Assembly (NCBI GenBank): GCA_036867785.1
Contig: CP145411.1
Span: 1,736,001-1,800,000 of the forward strand
Origin: Plasmodiophora brassicae
Taxonomy: Eukaryota > Endomyxa: Phytomyxea > Phytomyxea > Plasmodiophorida
Length of the DNA: 64,000 bases
Direction of reading: 5' to 3'
The notes under the pieces were generated by a model. The model ran no database searches. It saw only the letters and a list, made by a program, of their open reading frames with translations, and was not told where the DNA came from. Shown here piece by piece: positions 1-10,778 of the stretch (within the stretch, counting starts at the first letter, position 1; each line of letters begins with the position of its first letter). The position numbers were made by a program, and so were the translations under genes.

Positions 1-1750
1 GTCAGGCGAATGAACCCCCGGTCGTCGAGCAGGATGTGGCCCGGTTTCAGGTCGCAGTGCATGATGCCGTACTCGTGCAGGTGCCCAACCGACAGCACGA
101 GCGATGCGGCATAGAACCTGACGACCGTCATCAGGATGCCTTTGGAGTCGTGTGTGAGCAGACGCCGATAGCCGAAATTGCCAATGACCTGCACGGGCGA
201 CCCGTCAGCATACGCAGAGTCGCGTACCGGTGAGACTCACATCAGTTAGAAGAGACCCGCCGCGGCACCACTCGAGGAACATGGAGATCATCCCCGAACG
301 TTCGTCCGTCTGGGTCAGGTACCGCACGATGAACGGGTGCGGAACCATGGCCTTATGCACGTCTGCCTCGACATTCGCATACGCGCGCATGGTGGACGGC
401 ATGATCTTCTGGACCCCCTCCGGTACGATGTGGCCGTCGTCGCCCTCAATATCCTTGACGACCTGAATCTTGCACGCCTTTGAAAATCGATGCCCGGCCG
501 GATACGGTTCGATTTCCTCGACGACGGTGTACGTCATCGTCGTCTCGTCGCCAGGTCGGAACCTGGCCGGCATCGAGCAGGAGTCGAGCGCGTGCCAGTC
601 GAACCCAGCGAACCAGGGAAAGTCCATGATCTCTTCGGCGGTACTGTTGTAATCGCGGGCGACCGGGGGCATACCCAGTCGAACTTTGGGATCGGGATTC
701 AGAAGAGCGTAGATGAGAGCAGTGGGATACGGTGGAACGTGCGCCGTCAGCGTCGTGCGCGTCGTCACACTGAAGTCCAGCGACGTGCCATCGTAGTAAT
801 CCAGCGTGTACAGCTCATACAGGACCATGCCCAGCGACCACCAGTCCACGCCAACGCCATGCATCTCCTTCTTCTCCAGCTCCGGTGCAGCAAATCCCCG
901 AGTCCCTAGGCGCCAGTCCTCCTGCACTTCCTCGACATCGCCATGGAATTGGTGGGCAAACCCCAGGTCAGCGATGACCGGGTACCCGTTGCTTCGAATC
1001 AGGATGTTGTCCGGTTTGATGTCGCGATGTGCAATATGGTGGGAGTGCAAATACTTCAAGCCAAGGATGATGCCCGCGATATAGAATTTCACAATCTCCT
1101 CGGCCGTCCCAGCTTCCACACGACGACGGAACTGCGGGTCGGAAATGGCCTGCAGGATAGCACGCGTGTAAGTTTCACACGGCGCGCGCGATGGACATTC
1201 TCGGCTGTTCCTTACTTTACCAAGGTCGCCATAGGTGGCAGCTTCCATAAGAATATACGCATTCGTGTCGTCATGGAAGGCCTTCAGCGCTTTCAATACA
1301 AATGGATTGTCCACATATAGCATCAGCTGCACTTCTTGAATGAATCCCTGTCCACAATGTCGCGTTATTGCATGTCTTTCACAATGAGGAACTCTGGCCT
1401 CGACACGAACCTTCAGCATGTATCTGTTTCGGAGTTTCTCCAATTTGATGCTCTTCAGCGCCAGGTTCTGCACTCCGTCCCTTCTCGTAGCAGGGCGCAC
1501 CAAGTCGACTTTAGTGTGCGCGTCCGCCAGGACCCGAACGAACACGAATTGATCCTCCACCGGGTCGGGCAGTTTCTGCACAGCGCCGCAGTCAGCGGCG
1601 CGCCGTCGCACAACCCAACGTCCCCCGCCCTACCCGAATGTTAGCCTTCAGCAGATGCGTCTTGACTTCCTGGATGGAATACTGCCCGGCTCCGGCGACA
1701 ATGCCGACAGCGGCAACGACGGTACACAGCACTGCCCATGGCGATGTCAT
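1..1750 (-). CDS. Tandem-domain protein kinase with N-terminal signal peptide, partial at window edge
   Basis: Proposed exons (minus strand): 1750-1634, 1575-1510, 1467-1411, 1347-1216, 1149-241 and 188 to the edge. All introns are GT-AG, 42-66 nt and phase 0. Residues 1-22 form a hydrophobic signal sequence. The first kinase domain has a lysine strand (LALKSIKL), HRDIKPDNIL near residue 166, ADLGFA in place of DFG, and an AAPE segment; it looks AGC/CAMK-like. A second kinase-type domain follows after residue about 350, with HCDLKPGHILL near residue 472. There the HRD arginine is replaced by cysteine, so this domain may be weak or inactive. No clear glycine-rich loop is seen in the first domain. 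The carboxyl end lies outside the window. An ER-entering kinase with two kinase domains is unusual; it could be a type I membrane kinase. The exact family is not recognised. Confidence 0.75.
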
Positions 1751-2429
1751 CTCGTCGCACGCGCCGCGGCAATGACTGTGCAGCTCGGCCTCGAACCCGC
1801 GTGCGGAGATCGGGCGCCACAGTCAGCGCCAGAAATAGACACTGTCGTTGTCTGCCGCGGGCGACCGCTATTTTTTGTACGCCTCGTAAGTCGTATGGAT
1901 CTCGATGACGGCGCTAATTATAGTAACGACGTATAATGTATATACATTATTGACGTTGTGGGCCTCACCAACGTCATGCTGGAGGCCGGGAGCCAATAGG
2001 TCGGCATATGAAGCGTGTCACCGGAGGGCTTGGTCGTTGACGACGTCGGGAACCGGAGCGCGCGCGCATTGCGGATACGCCACGTCGTACGACGTACAGT
2101 AGTATCCCGCAGTCGCCGGGGCGCACTGCTCCCAGCGTCAGACTCGAAATTTGGCGAAGACAGTTCGGCAATTAAGCATTTCAGGACCTGTCGAACTCGA
2201 CGTTGTGGGGTTTGTTATTGTGCGCGACGACGCAAACTCGACAGTACGTAGCCGCCAGACTCGTTCCCAGGCCCTGGCCTGTCGGAACCGGAATTAGGAA
2301 ACGTTGGATCCTAACGGGGAGAAAGGTTCTCATGGAACCAACATCAATCCGGAAATCACTCAAACGTATGAGGTTGTGAACACATTGTATTTGGAAGAGG
2401 CCCAAGGTAGACGAACGGGCGGATAGCAA
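1751..2429. other. Intergenic stretch without a recognisable gene
   Basis: No reading frame here resembles a protein I know. It contains an AT-rich island with a perfect 18-bp palindrome at 1933-1950, conspicuous in otherwise GC-rich DNA. The right part probably holds the 3' untranslated region of the minus-strand gene that ends at 2430. Confidence 0.5.
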
Positions 2430-3677
2430 CTACTTTGGCCATTTAGTTGCAAGAAGCGCGAGACAACGGGCAGCGTTTAGGCTGTACAGCATTTGGTCAC
2501 CGGCCTCATCATCGGGAGCAAACTGGAAGAATCCATCCCCGTCATTGTAGACGAATTTCATACCGCGCATGTTGTTCGCTTTGCACATCCCGGAGATCGT
2601 GTTGCGCTCCTCCATGATATCGACGACGGCGGCAATGTGGTTCGCGTCGCACAGCTCGACGGATAACGGCTTGCGGAACGCACCCAGTACATGCGTCTTC
2701 ACGCGGAGGAGCATCTTCGTGTCGCACCCCTCTACTCGTTCCAAGGCCTTAACGGATTCGTCGATATAGTTGATGAAGTGCTGGCGAAGGATCTGCCCCT
2801 GGGTTCCGGGTTCGTTCTTGCGAGCTTCCAGGACCAATGCCTGCAGGTATTCCTTGGTAGGCTGCAGATCGCGGCCGTACGATTCCGGGTCGGGAAACAG
2901 GGTAGCGTCGATGGATATGCCAAAATCGTGGAGGGCCTTCTGGACTTCCAGCAGTTTCTTCGTATGGAACGGGTCATTCAGTGCGGCCTCCAGGTGGTCC
3001 TCAGGCAGGAAGGGCTTGACGTCGGAGTACAACTGAGAGCTGCCGGCACCCGCTGGCTCGAAAGATGCGAAGTTGTTGGTAAACACGACCGCAGGGTTCT
3101 CGTGCTTGCTCCGGATGTACTTCGTGAGGTTGTGCAGGAACTCGCCCTGGGCGACGTCGCTCTCCTTCCCGTTGTCGTCCCACTGCTTCGAGTTGTACCC
3201 ATGCACCAGGTGGTACCTTCCAACCTGAACGTGGTTCACGTCAGCAACTGTCGCAACGTATATCTTGGGAGTCGGCGCGATCTGGTAGATGTCGACGATA
3301 GTGGACGGCTGAAACCATCCATTGATATTGTCCACGAACGAGGGCACAGGAATTCCGTCACCAATGAAGTTCACCTCGTGAGGAACAGGCTTCTCGTTCA
3401 TGGACTCGACGCCCAAGACGAAAACCGGAGAGCATTTGACCGAAGCATCGCGCAGGAGCTCCATGCTGTTCAGAAAGTCTCGCAGGTCGCTATGAGCACG
3501 CTGAGTGTCCTTGACGCCGGTGATGACCGCAGTGACATGGTCGTAGATGCCGATGCAGCTCAAGTGGTCAATCCCCACCTTGTCATCCAACTTGACATCC
3601 GTGAAGACGACTGCCGCCCTCGGTTGCGCAGCGACAGCAACGACGGCGGCGGCGGCGAGCAGCAGGGTACGCAGCAT
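2430..3677 (-). CDS. Secreted protein of unknown function
   Basis: Single exon of 415 residues. I chose the ATG at 3677 because it starts a clear signal peptide (MLRTLLLAAAAVVAVAAQ) with a likely cleavage site near residue 18; the frame continues upstream only through repeat-like DNA. The mature protein has few cysteines and no membrane segment. The stretch FTDVKLDDKVGIDHLSC just after the signal, followed by a strand-rich core, faintly recalls the aspartate loop of nucleoside hydrolases, but the family's DxDxxxDD pattern is not intact and I would not assign it. Function is unknown. Confidence 0.7.
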   Translation of the reverse strand: MLRTLLLAAAAVVAVAAQPRAAVVFTDVKLDDKVGIDHLSCIGIYDHVTAVITGVKDTQRAHSDLRDFLNSMELLRDASVKCSPVFVLGVESMNEKPVPHEVNFIGDGIPVPSFVDNINGWFQPSTIVDIYQIAPTPKIYVATVADVNHVQVGRYHLVHGYNSKQWDDNGKESDVAQGEFLHNLTKYIRSKHENPAVVFTNNFASFEPAGAGSSQLYSDVKPFLPEDHLEAALNDPFHTKKLLEVQKALHDFGISIDATLFPDPESYGRDLQPTKEYLQALVLEARKNEPGTQGQILRQHFINYIDESVKALERVEGCDTKMLLRVKTHVLGAFRKPLSVELCDANHIAAVVDIMEERNTISGMCKANNMRGMKFVYNDGDGFFQFAPDDEAGDQMLYSLNAARCLALLATKWPK

Positions 3678-3754
3678 TGGTTCTTTGGGCACCGATAGAC
3701 TGTGCAACAACGCGTCGATTTGAGGAATGACCGCCCGCTGGCCAGCCCGGCGCA

Positions 3755-3888
3755 GGCCGCCCACGGACTGCGTGTGCGTCAGACTGACCGGCCAATGCGG
3801 TAGTCCGCACTGCATGTGCGCCACTGTGCCCGCCCTCCGCAGGCCGCAGTCCGTACTGCATGTGTGTCCCGCTCTCCGCAGTCGGCAT
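3755..3888. repeat. Short degenerate direct repeats upstream of the secreted-protein gene
   Basis: Two similar units of about 40-46 bp (about 3802-3846 and 3848-3888) share agtccg-actgcatgtg and ctccgcag blocks. A weaker third unit lies near 3755-3790. They sit 80-210 bp upstream of the ATG at 3677 and may be promoter elements or a decayed minisatellite. Confidence 0.5.
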
Positions 3889-4261
3889 CGGTGCTCTGAA
3901 GACGCGCCCACACGCAGGCCACGCACCGGAGTCTTTGCGACGTTATGGTGGCAATCCCTGTGTTCAGCCATTAAACAGGTCCGATCACTTGGCACCACTG
4001 CACTACCTATTTGTTAGATCCACCTTCGGTTCCTCATCAAATCGCTGGAGCAAATTATGTCACGAGCGCCCGTTACGACGATTGGGTGGGACAGTAACGG
4101 GATTCGTTCCAAGTCGGCCAGGGCGGGGCATTGGCGCTTCGCATCCGGCCGTCAGCGGATGTCGAGTCTGCAGAGGCGGCAGAGAGCTACCCGGCGACCA
4201 CGGAGTGCGTAAACCGGATCGTTCGCGTGTGCGGACGGCGCCAGCGCAGACTGCCGCACGT

Positions 4262-5362
4262 ATGCCGCCCAAGAAGCAGGACAAGGCCGCCGCCGCTCGA
4301 CGGCAGAAGGTCGCCGAAGACAAGACGTTCGGGCTGAAGAACAAGAACAAGAGCAAGAAGGTTCGGTCGCGATATCGTATCGTCGTGATCCGCCAGTGAC
4401 CATCGACCTGCTCAGGTCCAAGCCTATGTGCAATCAGTGACACGTAGCCAGGCGCAGGTCGCGGCCGAGAAGGCCAGCGCGGCCAAAAGGGCGGCCAAGG
4501 CGTCGCAGCAGGCACTGGAACGCGAAATGGCGCAAATGTTCAAGACGGTGCAGAAGCCGGCCAAGCAGGGCATGGATCCCAAATCCGTCCTCTGCGAATA
4601 CTTCAAACAGGGCCTCTGCCTGCGCGGCGACAAGTGCAAATTCTCGCACGACGCCAGCCAGGTCCGCAAAGTCGCCAAGCTCGACAGTACGTACTGCCGT
4701 TGTGCGTTCCCGTTCGTGTCTGACGCTCGCGATGTGCAACAGTATATCAGGACCCACGATGGATCGACGAGGAAGATAAGCGTCCGAACCGCACCGACAT
4801 TGTCTGTAAATACTTCCTGGATGCGGTCGAGGCCCGCAAGTACGGCCCATTGTGGGTGTGCCCGAATAACGGCAAGGACTGCCAGTATAACCACTGCCTG
4901 CCGCAGGGCTTCGTCCTGCAGCGCGACAAGAAGCTGATGGCGGAGCAGGAGGGCGACGACGTATCGCTCGAGGAGCAGATCGAGATCGATCGGGCCGCGC
5001 TGCTGAAGCGCAGCGACCTGACTCCTGCTACGAAGGAGTCGTTCGAGAAGTGGAAGATCGCGCAGAAGGAGAAGGCCGAAGCCGAGGTCAAGGCCAAAGT
5101 CAAGGCCGCTATGGATAAGAAGGCGATGGGTAAGATGGGGTTGGCCACCGGGCTCAGCGGTCGCGACCTGTTCACGTTCGACCCGTCGTTGTTCGTCGAC
5201 GACCTCGACGCCGCCAACGACGACGAACTCGAGATCGTTGCCGAGGAGGAGGAGGATGCTGACAGAGCAGACGCTGCCGATGACGAGAAACAGCAACTTA
5301 GCATGGTCGGCGACCCGAGCTTGTTCCTCGCGGACGACGATCTACCCGACGACGACAAATGA
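4262..5362 (+). CDS. ZC3H15: ZC3H15/DFRP1-family CCCH zinc-finger protein
   Basis: Exons 4262-4360, 4416-4686 and 4743-5362 give 329 residues. The family stabilises DRG1-type translational GTPases on ribosomes in the cytosol. Hallmarks visible: the basic amino end [14 protein letters not shown], then [15 protein letters not shown], a first finger [19 protein letters not shown], the conserved linker IYQDPRW, a second finger beginning [14 protein letters not shown], and an acidic DRG-binding tail. Introns of 55 and 56 nt were placed by matching family sequence across the junctions. Length is somewhat under the human protein (426). Transcribed convergently with MRM1. Confidence 0.9.
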
Positions 5363-5448
5363 ACGTCATGTATTAACGCAACCGCCCATCGTACTGCTAC
5401 AGGGGACTTCCAGTACAGGCGTCGTTGGCACGTCCAACGAACCAGAAC

Positions 5449-5757
5449 GCTCAGTGTGAGCTGCAACTGGAGCGAATATTCGTCACCGAGTATGAGACGC
5501 GTGGACGTGGATCCGGCAGATGGCGCCAGGGAACGGCTGGCGTGCCTAGCGCCAGGTCGCTGCAGGTTTCACATGATCGGTCGTAGGAATTCCGGGTGTC
5601 CCAACCTGCCTTTTCGATTCATGAGCGGCAGCTGCGTTGTACTGTCGTCCGGTTGTGCTGCGTTCTGGAATGCGACTCTGGCGCATGGCGTTCAGGGCGA
5701 TCCGAGCTTGGCGCTTGCCGACAACGACGGCGACGATGTCCCAGAACGATGGATGAA
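5449..5757 (-). pseudogene. Decayed duplicate of the 3' part of the neighbouring MRM1 gene
   Basis: Bases from about 5449 to 5757 align by eye, in the same orientation and order, with about 5944-6235 of the intact MRM1 gene. The match covers the region around its intron and several following blocks (gtgagctgcaac / gcgagctgcaac; gtggacgtggatccggcaga / gtggacttggag...ctccggcaga; gcgacgatgtc / gcgacgtcgaa). Substitutions and small indels are frequent and no open frame survives. It lies in the gap between the ZC3H15 stop and the MRM1 stop, so it looks like an old local tandem duplication left to decay. Confidence 0.65.
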
Positions 5758-5782
5758 CAGCATGTATTACACGGAACCGATG

Positions 5783-6632
5783 TCATCGCCCCACCATGCT
5801 GTAGAGAGCGATGCCGAGCGCTGTCGACACGTTCAGCGAATCAACGAAGTCGGCATCGGGTCGATGGCCACGATCCAGTTTCGCCAGCGTGTGACATTGA
5901 TCCCGGACCAACGTACGCAGCCCGGTCCCTTCATTCCCTGCACAGAACACATCAGTGCGAGCTGCAACAGAACGAACGTTCGTTACCGAGAACGAGCAGC
6001 GTGGACTTGGAGGGAGTCGGCTCCGGCAGATAACGCCAGGAAACGGCGGAAGGGTCGACGGCCAGACCGATGATATCGCAGGTGTCCCGTGATTGTCGAA
6101 GAAATTTCGGCATGGAGCGGCACTCGACAATGGGAAGGAGGTCCAGTGCACCGCAGGACGCCTTGGCGACTGTGGGCGACAATGGCGCTGAGTTCCGGGC
6201 ACAGAGAACGACGCCGGCGACGTCGAAGAAGAAACAGCTGCGAAGAATGGCGCCCAGGTTCTGCGGGTCCATGACCTGGTCGAGGGCGACCCAGACTTGG
6301 CGACCCGCCGACGGCGAGATCGAAGGCAGCGTCGGGAGCGTGACGGACTCAGCGTCGAGGACGATGCCATTCGACGGACGTTGTCTTGACATGAAGTCGA
6401 GCGTCTGACGGGACACGGCCGTGACCGGCAGATCGCGCTGCTCGGCCAGGCGCATCGCCTTGGACCGCTTCCGGTCATCGTCACGGTCGACGTCGTCCAG
6501 GACGAATAGGTGGTGAAAGGAGGAGCGTTTCGATCCGGATAGGGCAGCGAGAACAGCGTCGGCACCGTACACGTATTCCCCAAGCGCCACACGACGCACG
6601 GCAGCAGCAGCGGCAGCAGCGGCGCCCGCCAT
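5783..6632 (-). CDS. MRM1: SpoU/TrmH-family rRNA 2'-O-ribose methyltransferase, MRM1-like
   Basis: Exons 6632-5987 and 5937-5783 (intron 49 nt) give 266 residues. MRM1 methylates a guanosine ribose in mitochondrial large-subunit rRNA. Family signatures seen: EYVYGADAVLAAL at the amino end (substrate-binding domain), then motif 1 VMDPQNLGAILRSC, motif 2 LLVLGNEGTGLR split by the intron, and motif 3 VDSLNVSTALGIALYS, which together form the trefoil-knot SAM site. The amino terminus has an alanine run followed by arginines, compatible with a mitochondrial leader. A decayed partial copy lies immediately downstream. Confidence 0.88.
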
Positions 6633-6860
6633 TTATGGCCGTCCGGTCGCGCTACCAAGCGGAGGCAGGTCTGCCTGCCAGTCCAAGTTGCTGCCGTCCC
6701 CAGAGGAATGGATAAAGCATGCGTACGCAGACAGGCCGAACAAACTGCGGCAGTGAGCTGCGGCGCGCTGGTCGTGAACTGCAGTGACCAGCGTTTGTGC
6801 CGAGGCCGGGAAAGTCCGTGACGGGGTCCCATAGGCGGTTGTGGGGCCGCGCGCGGCCGG

Positions 6861-6868
6861 GTATATAT
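6861..6868 (+). promoter_or_regulatory. TATA element of the U6 gene
   Basis: GTATATAT begins 33 bp before the inferred U6 5' end, the spacing expected for an RNA polymerase III type 3 promoter. It stands out in a very GC-rich flank. Confidence 0.7.
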
Positions 6869-6893
6869 CCGATTTCGCCCCATGACCCGATTG

Positions 6894-7004
6894 GTCTCCC
6901 TTCGGGGATGTACCACCCAAAAAATTAGGAACATAACAGAGAAGATTAGCATGGCCCCTGCGCAAGGATGACACGCATCAAACTGAGGAGGTCAACACTT
7001 TTTT
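6894..7004 (+). ncRNA. U6: U6 spliceosomal snRNA
   Basis: The central core is unmistakable: the ACAGAGAAGATTAGC stretch (from about 6935) holds the ACAGAGA box, and ATGGCCCCTGCGCAAGGATG leads into ACACGCA, giving the region that pairs with U4 and forms the internal stem-loop. Upstream, GTCTCCCTTCGGGGAT forms the 5' stem-loop. The 5' end is inferred from that hairpin and the TATA spacing. The RNA binds Lsm2-8 through its U-rich 3' end and forms the spliceosome catalytic core with U2. It removes the short introns seen throughout this window. Confidence 0.95.
6999..7004 (+). terminator. RNA polymerase III oligo-T terminator of U6
   Basis: Six consecutive T residues at the end of the U6 core. 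The NUDT6 start codon follows only 17 bp later. Confidence 0.85.
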
Positions 7005-7021
7005 CGACGAACGCCGCCGCG

Positions 7022-7945
7022 ATGGATCGTCTGGGCGACCTCGACGTCGACATCTGGCGATGTGTGCACGTGTCGGCCGCGATGGTCGGCGATGCCACCG
7101 TCGCCGCGTTCCGGGCCTGGTTCGTGGATGCCGTTCCGGTGTGGGCGCATCGTCAGACGCGGGCGGTTTGGCTGCAGTTGAACAAGGCTCAGGTCGGGGT
7201 GTGCGCGTCGCCGACCCGCCCTGCTCGCCAACGCGTCGTCGTCAGATCGTGCGCGGGCTGCTGGCGTGCGCTTTGTCACACGACTTCCCGATTCCGATGG
7301 AGATGCATCACGCTCAGCAGGAGTACGTCATGCTGATCGCTGTGCTACAGTTGCCTGCGTCCATACCGCCCTACTGTACGACACATGTGGGCGCTGGAGG
7401 GTTCGTCGTCAACCGATCCGGGCAGGTTCTTGTCGTCGCCGACCGCCGACCTGACCGACCGGACAATTTCTGGAAACTCCCGGTATGGGAGCGCGGTCGC
7501 CGAACGCCATGGCGACGTTGACTGTGTGACATAGGGAGGCGTTGTGGAACACACTGAGTCCATCGCTACGGGAGTCGAGCGGGAAGTCCTGGAAGAGACG
7601 GGTGTGTCATGCAAGTTCGAGACGATCCTGATGATCCGGCACAATCTTGCGTTCCGGTTCGAACGCGGCGACCTGTACTTTATCTGCCTCTGCGTGCTGC
7701 CTCCGGATTACGACGACGCTGCGCCGTTGCAGGCGCCGTCCGACGAGATCGCGGCCTGCAGGTGGATTGACCTTGACGAGTTCCTGAACCTGAAGCATAT
7801 GCAACGCTATCTGGGCCCGTACGTCAACGTCCTGCGTGCAGCGGCCGCTGGATCCCGCATCGGCCTGTCGGTGGTAGGCGCGTCGCCTGACGCCCAGCTG
7901 TACACGCCCGTCGACAGCACCTCCTCAAGTCCAAGTGCACTGTGA
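7022..7945 (+). CDS. NUDT6: Nudix hydrolase, NUDT6-like
   Basis: Exons 7022-7192, 7246-7482 and 7535-7945 (introns 53 and 52 nt) give 272 residues. The amino-terminal ~90 residues match the pre-Nudix domain of NUDT6 (FGF2-antisense family), and the catalytic Nudix box is complete: G-x5-E-x7-REVLEETGV, with the second intron placed directly before it. Nudix enzymes hydrolyse nucleoside-diphosphate-linked substrates with Mg2+; the natural substrate of NUDT6 is uncertain. The ATG lies 17 bp after the U6 terminator, so the Pol II promoter must overlap the U6 gene. Convergent with VAC14, with 37 bp between stops. Confidence 0.9.
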
Positions 7946-7982
7946 ACGCCCCATGCAGTTTAAACCATATTATTCGAATTGT

Positions 7983-10564
7983 TTACATGCGTATTGACGC
8001 CGACGATCCGACCCGCTTCTCGGCGACCGCCGCGTTACGGGCATCGGCAAACTGTTTCTGAATGGACAAGTAGTGTTCAACGAACCTGTCCACGGGCGGG
8101 TGCGCGTCTGCGCGAACAGCGTTCGCCATGTCGTGCGATGCACGGGACACTGGCGCGAATTCCAGCCATCCAAGTGTCGACACGCATTGCAGTCTGGTAC
8201 AAAGCCCATCATCGCGTCGAACAGGGTAAGAGAATATCACGAGTGCCGTACCTAGCTGATAACACCTTGAACGAACTGCCCTGCGACGGCAGCACCATGA
8301 GCAGCCCGTGCAGAGCCTTGACGAGGCATGCATTGCTGCGGGGCTCTAGCAGGTGCAGCCTCATGCGGATGAAGACAGGTGATTCGATCAGAACGACGAG
8401 TCGGTCAACGTCGACGAGGAACCCGACCGTGATCTGCAGGTCGGCGCTGCGGTATGCATGCGTTAATCATGTAGGCAACGTGGCTCGCGCTGAGAGGTCC
8501 TACAACAAGTTGACGATGGCGCTCGCCAGTTCGTAGAACTCGCACAGTAGGCAGAGGCTAAGCGCGGCGGCCGGGTTGTAGGACCAGGCACGAAATATCG
8601 TCTCGAAAAGGGCTACACCATCTGGCGTCTTCACACTGGTTTGTAGTTGTTGCCGGAGCGCAAAGAGATGGGACGACGTCAGGAGCAGCTCGTTGAGTAT
8701 CTGAACAATTGTACTGGTCGGTTCTGGCGTACAGCCATTCAGCGTGAGGCAAATGCAACCGCAGGTGAACGGCATACCCAGTTGTTTTCCTGGCAGAAGC
8801 CGGGCGATGGCAGTATAGACACGCTCAGCATCAAGAAGGGCGCACAGCTCCCGTATAACAAGGGTGCCCCTCGAAGTCAGCAACGAGTCGTCGTCGCAGA
8901 ACACTGTGATCAGATGCACGAACACGTTGTTGAAGTGGGCAGGATTCCGGGATACGGCCGCCAAGACGGCAAGGTCCACCTGGAGCAACGTGTTCGAAAA
9001 TGTATATCCATGCGTACGAATCGAGAAGCGTACCTGAACAACGTGGTCGGATGGATCCGAAAGCGTCTGGATCAGCGCCGGCAGCAGGTGGTCGATTGAC
9101 TTGAACAAGGCGTCCGCATGCTTCTGAAGCAGCATGTCAACCCAATTCAAGATGGGCAGCTTCGTTGAACCGCAATCCTTGTTAAGGTAAACGGTCAGCT
9201 GCCCAAGAAAGTCTTCCAATGGGTCGAACGACCCGGATCCGTTGGCGACCTGCCCATTGACTGTATGACACAGAACGTTCCCGACAGAACAACAGGCATG
9301 ATTACCTGTTTCATCATTGCTTGTGAAATCGATTCCGCTGACTTCCTGATCTGATCATTGTCCGTCTCGGCAATGCACTTGAGCAACCCGTTGATTAGGT
9401 AGGGGTACTGAGGAAACAGTCGGGATTTGCAGGCAGCGACGAAGGCGTCCACCCATTTCAAGGCCATCAGCTTAGCAACTGCAGGGGCATCCGACGAACT
9501 CTGGTCGACAAGGACGGGGAGCTGAACAGGGCAAGCGTGAACCCGACATTGTTCACAGCCAGCGCGAAACCACCGACCAGCTTTTCGATTGTGTCTGGCT
9601 GCGACGCCTTGAATTCGTTCAGAAACTCAGACAGCATCTCTTCCGCCGCAGCCACAGTGGCGGCATTGGGATCAGCAGTCATGCCGAACAGGCCCGGCAG
9701 AACACCAGGCAGGTAGCGCAGCAGGTCAATGCCGGGGATCGAATCCAGCACTTGAATCCAGCCGACATTCAGGCCACGGACGGCGCTATCCTTAACAAGA
9801 ATCCTTTCCTGCAGCATCGGCATGAACAGGCCGATATCGAAACTATGTGCAGACGCGTCATCGATGCGCGCAACGGGAATCACCATTGGAGGACGCACCT
9901 GTCTGACTCGGTTACAACGTCCTTCATCAGACGGTCGAGAAGCGACACCGCGTTGCGGACATCGGGATCGCTGTCAAGCACCAGCGTGCACAGACCGTCG
10001 TAGATCCGATTGAAATGCTTCAGGACGTGTCCGCGAGTGACCTTCGTCACGTTGTACAGCGTCTCGCAGGCGTAGTATCGGCAACGCGCCTCCTGATCCT
10101 GCATCAGCTGCAGAACGGGCGGCAGGATGTCGTCCAAGAACAAATGGCAGGTCTGCGATAAACCAATCGAGACCGCTGTTTGTGCAGACGTCAGACCACA
10201 GGGCAGCATTCGAACGACACGAACGGACCTGCCAAGCCAATCAAGCCGCCTTTGCGGAGGTTGGATTGTGTGGACGATATGAAATCGGTGTTCATAATCG
10301 CGATGATCGATTTCACCTTCGAATGCGCCGGATCGTCTCTGATGATCTGCTCGAGCTCCATCGCCGCCGATTTGCGTTTCTCATAGGACCTGTCGCTGAG
10401 TCCGCGGAGCACAGCGGATGGCACGATCCCCGGCGTGGTCGGCACCCTAACCCGATGTCAGCGCGGCATTGCTCACGATTGGGACGCGCCAGCGCCTACG
10501 GGCTCTGCACAGGGCTCTTCGATGCCGTCGTCGGCGTCGTCGTCGACATGACGAGCTCCGCCAT
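7983..10564 (-). CDS. VAC14: VAC14 scaffold of the PIKfyve/Fab1 PtdIns(3,5)P2 complex
   Basis: Ten exons: 10564-10500, 10446-10229, 10175-9899, 9842-9578, 9521-9306, 9249-9034, 8979-8778, 8723-8504, 8446-8253 and 8194-7983. They sum to 2085 nt, 694 residues (human 782). All introns are GT-AG, 53-58 nt. HEAT repeats run throughout. Conserved blocks include RKGGLIGLA, CRYYACETLYNVTKV, LLDRLMKDVVTES, the FLGQLTVYLN region and the carboxyl block VKALHGLLMVLPSQGSSF. VAC14 pentamers hold Fab1/PIKfyve and Fig4/Sac3 on endolysosomal membranes to make and turn over PtdIns(3,5)P2. I used the first ATG of the frame (MAELVMSTTT); an internal ATG five codons on is an alternative. Divergent from the GT61 gene across 214 bp. 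Confidence 0.93.
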
Positions 10565-10778
10565 CGGTCCAAGCACAGCGATATTCCACCGATGGAGCGA
10601 AACTTTCGCGCGACTTTTTGGTGCCACGCGAATGCGTAGCGGTACGGTACGGTATCCATAATTAGACGCCCAGCGACAGGCCGGCACCGTGCTGTAGGAC
10701 AATCATCGGAAAATCGGCGTCGAGCGATCGACCGTTTTCGGCGAGCTGCAAACGGTCACGGGGGGGTCATTCGGCTAA
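10565..10778. promoter_or_regulatory. Shared divergent promoter region, VAC14 / GT61
   Basis: Only 214 bp separate the two start codons, so both promoters and 5' untranslated regions must lie here. No TATA box or named motif is evident. Confidence 0.4.

Noticed and set aside
2691-3698. A 335-residue + strand open frame opposite the secreted protein
   Set aside because: No signal peptide or motif; the minus frame has a clear signal peptide and longer coherent sequence.
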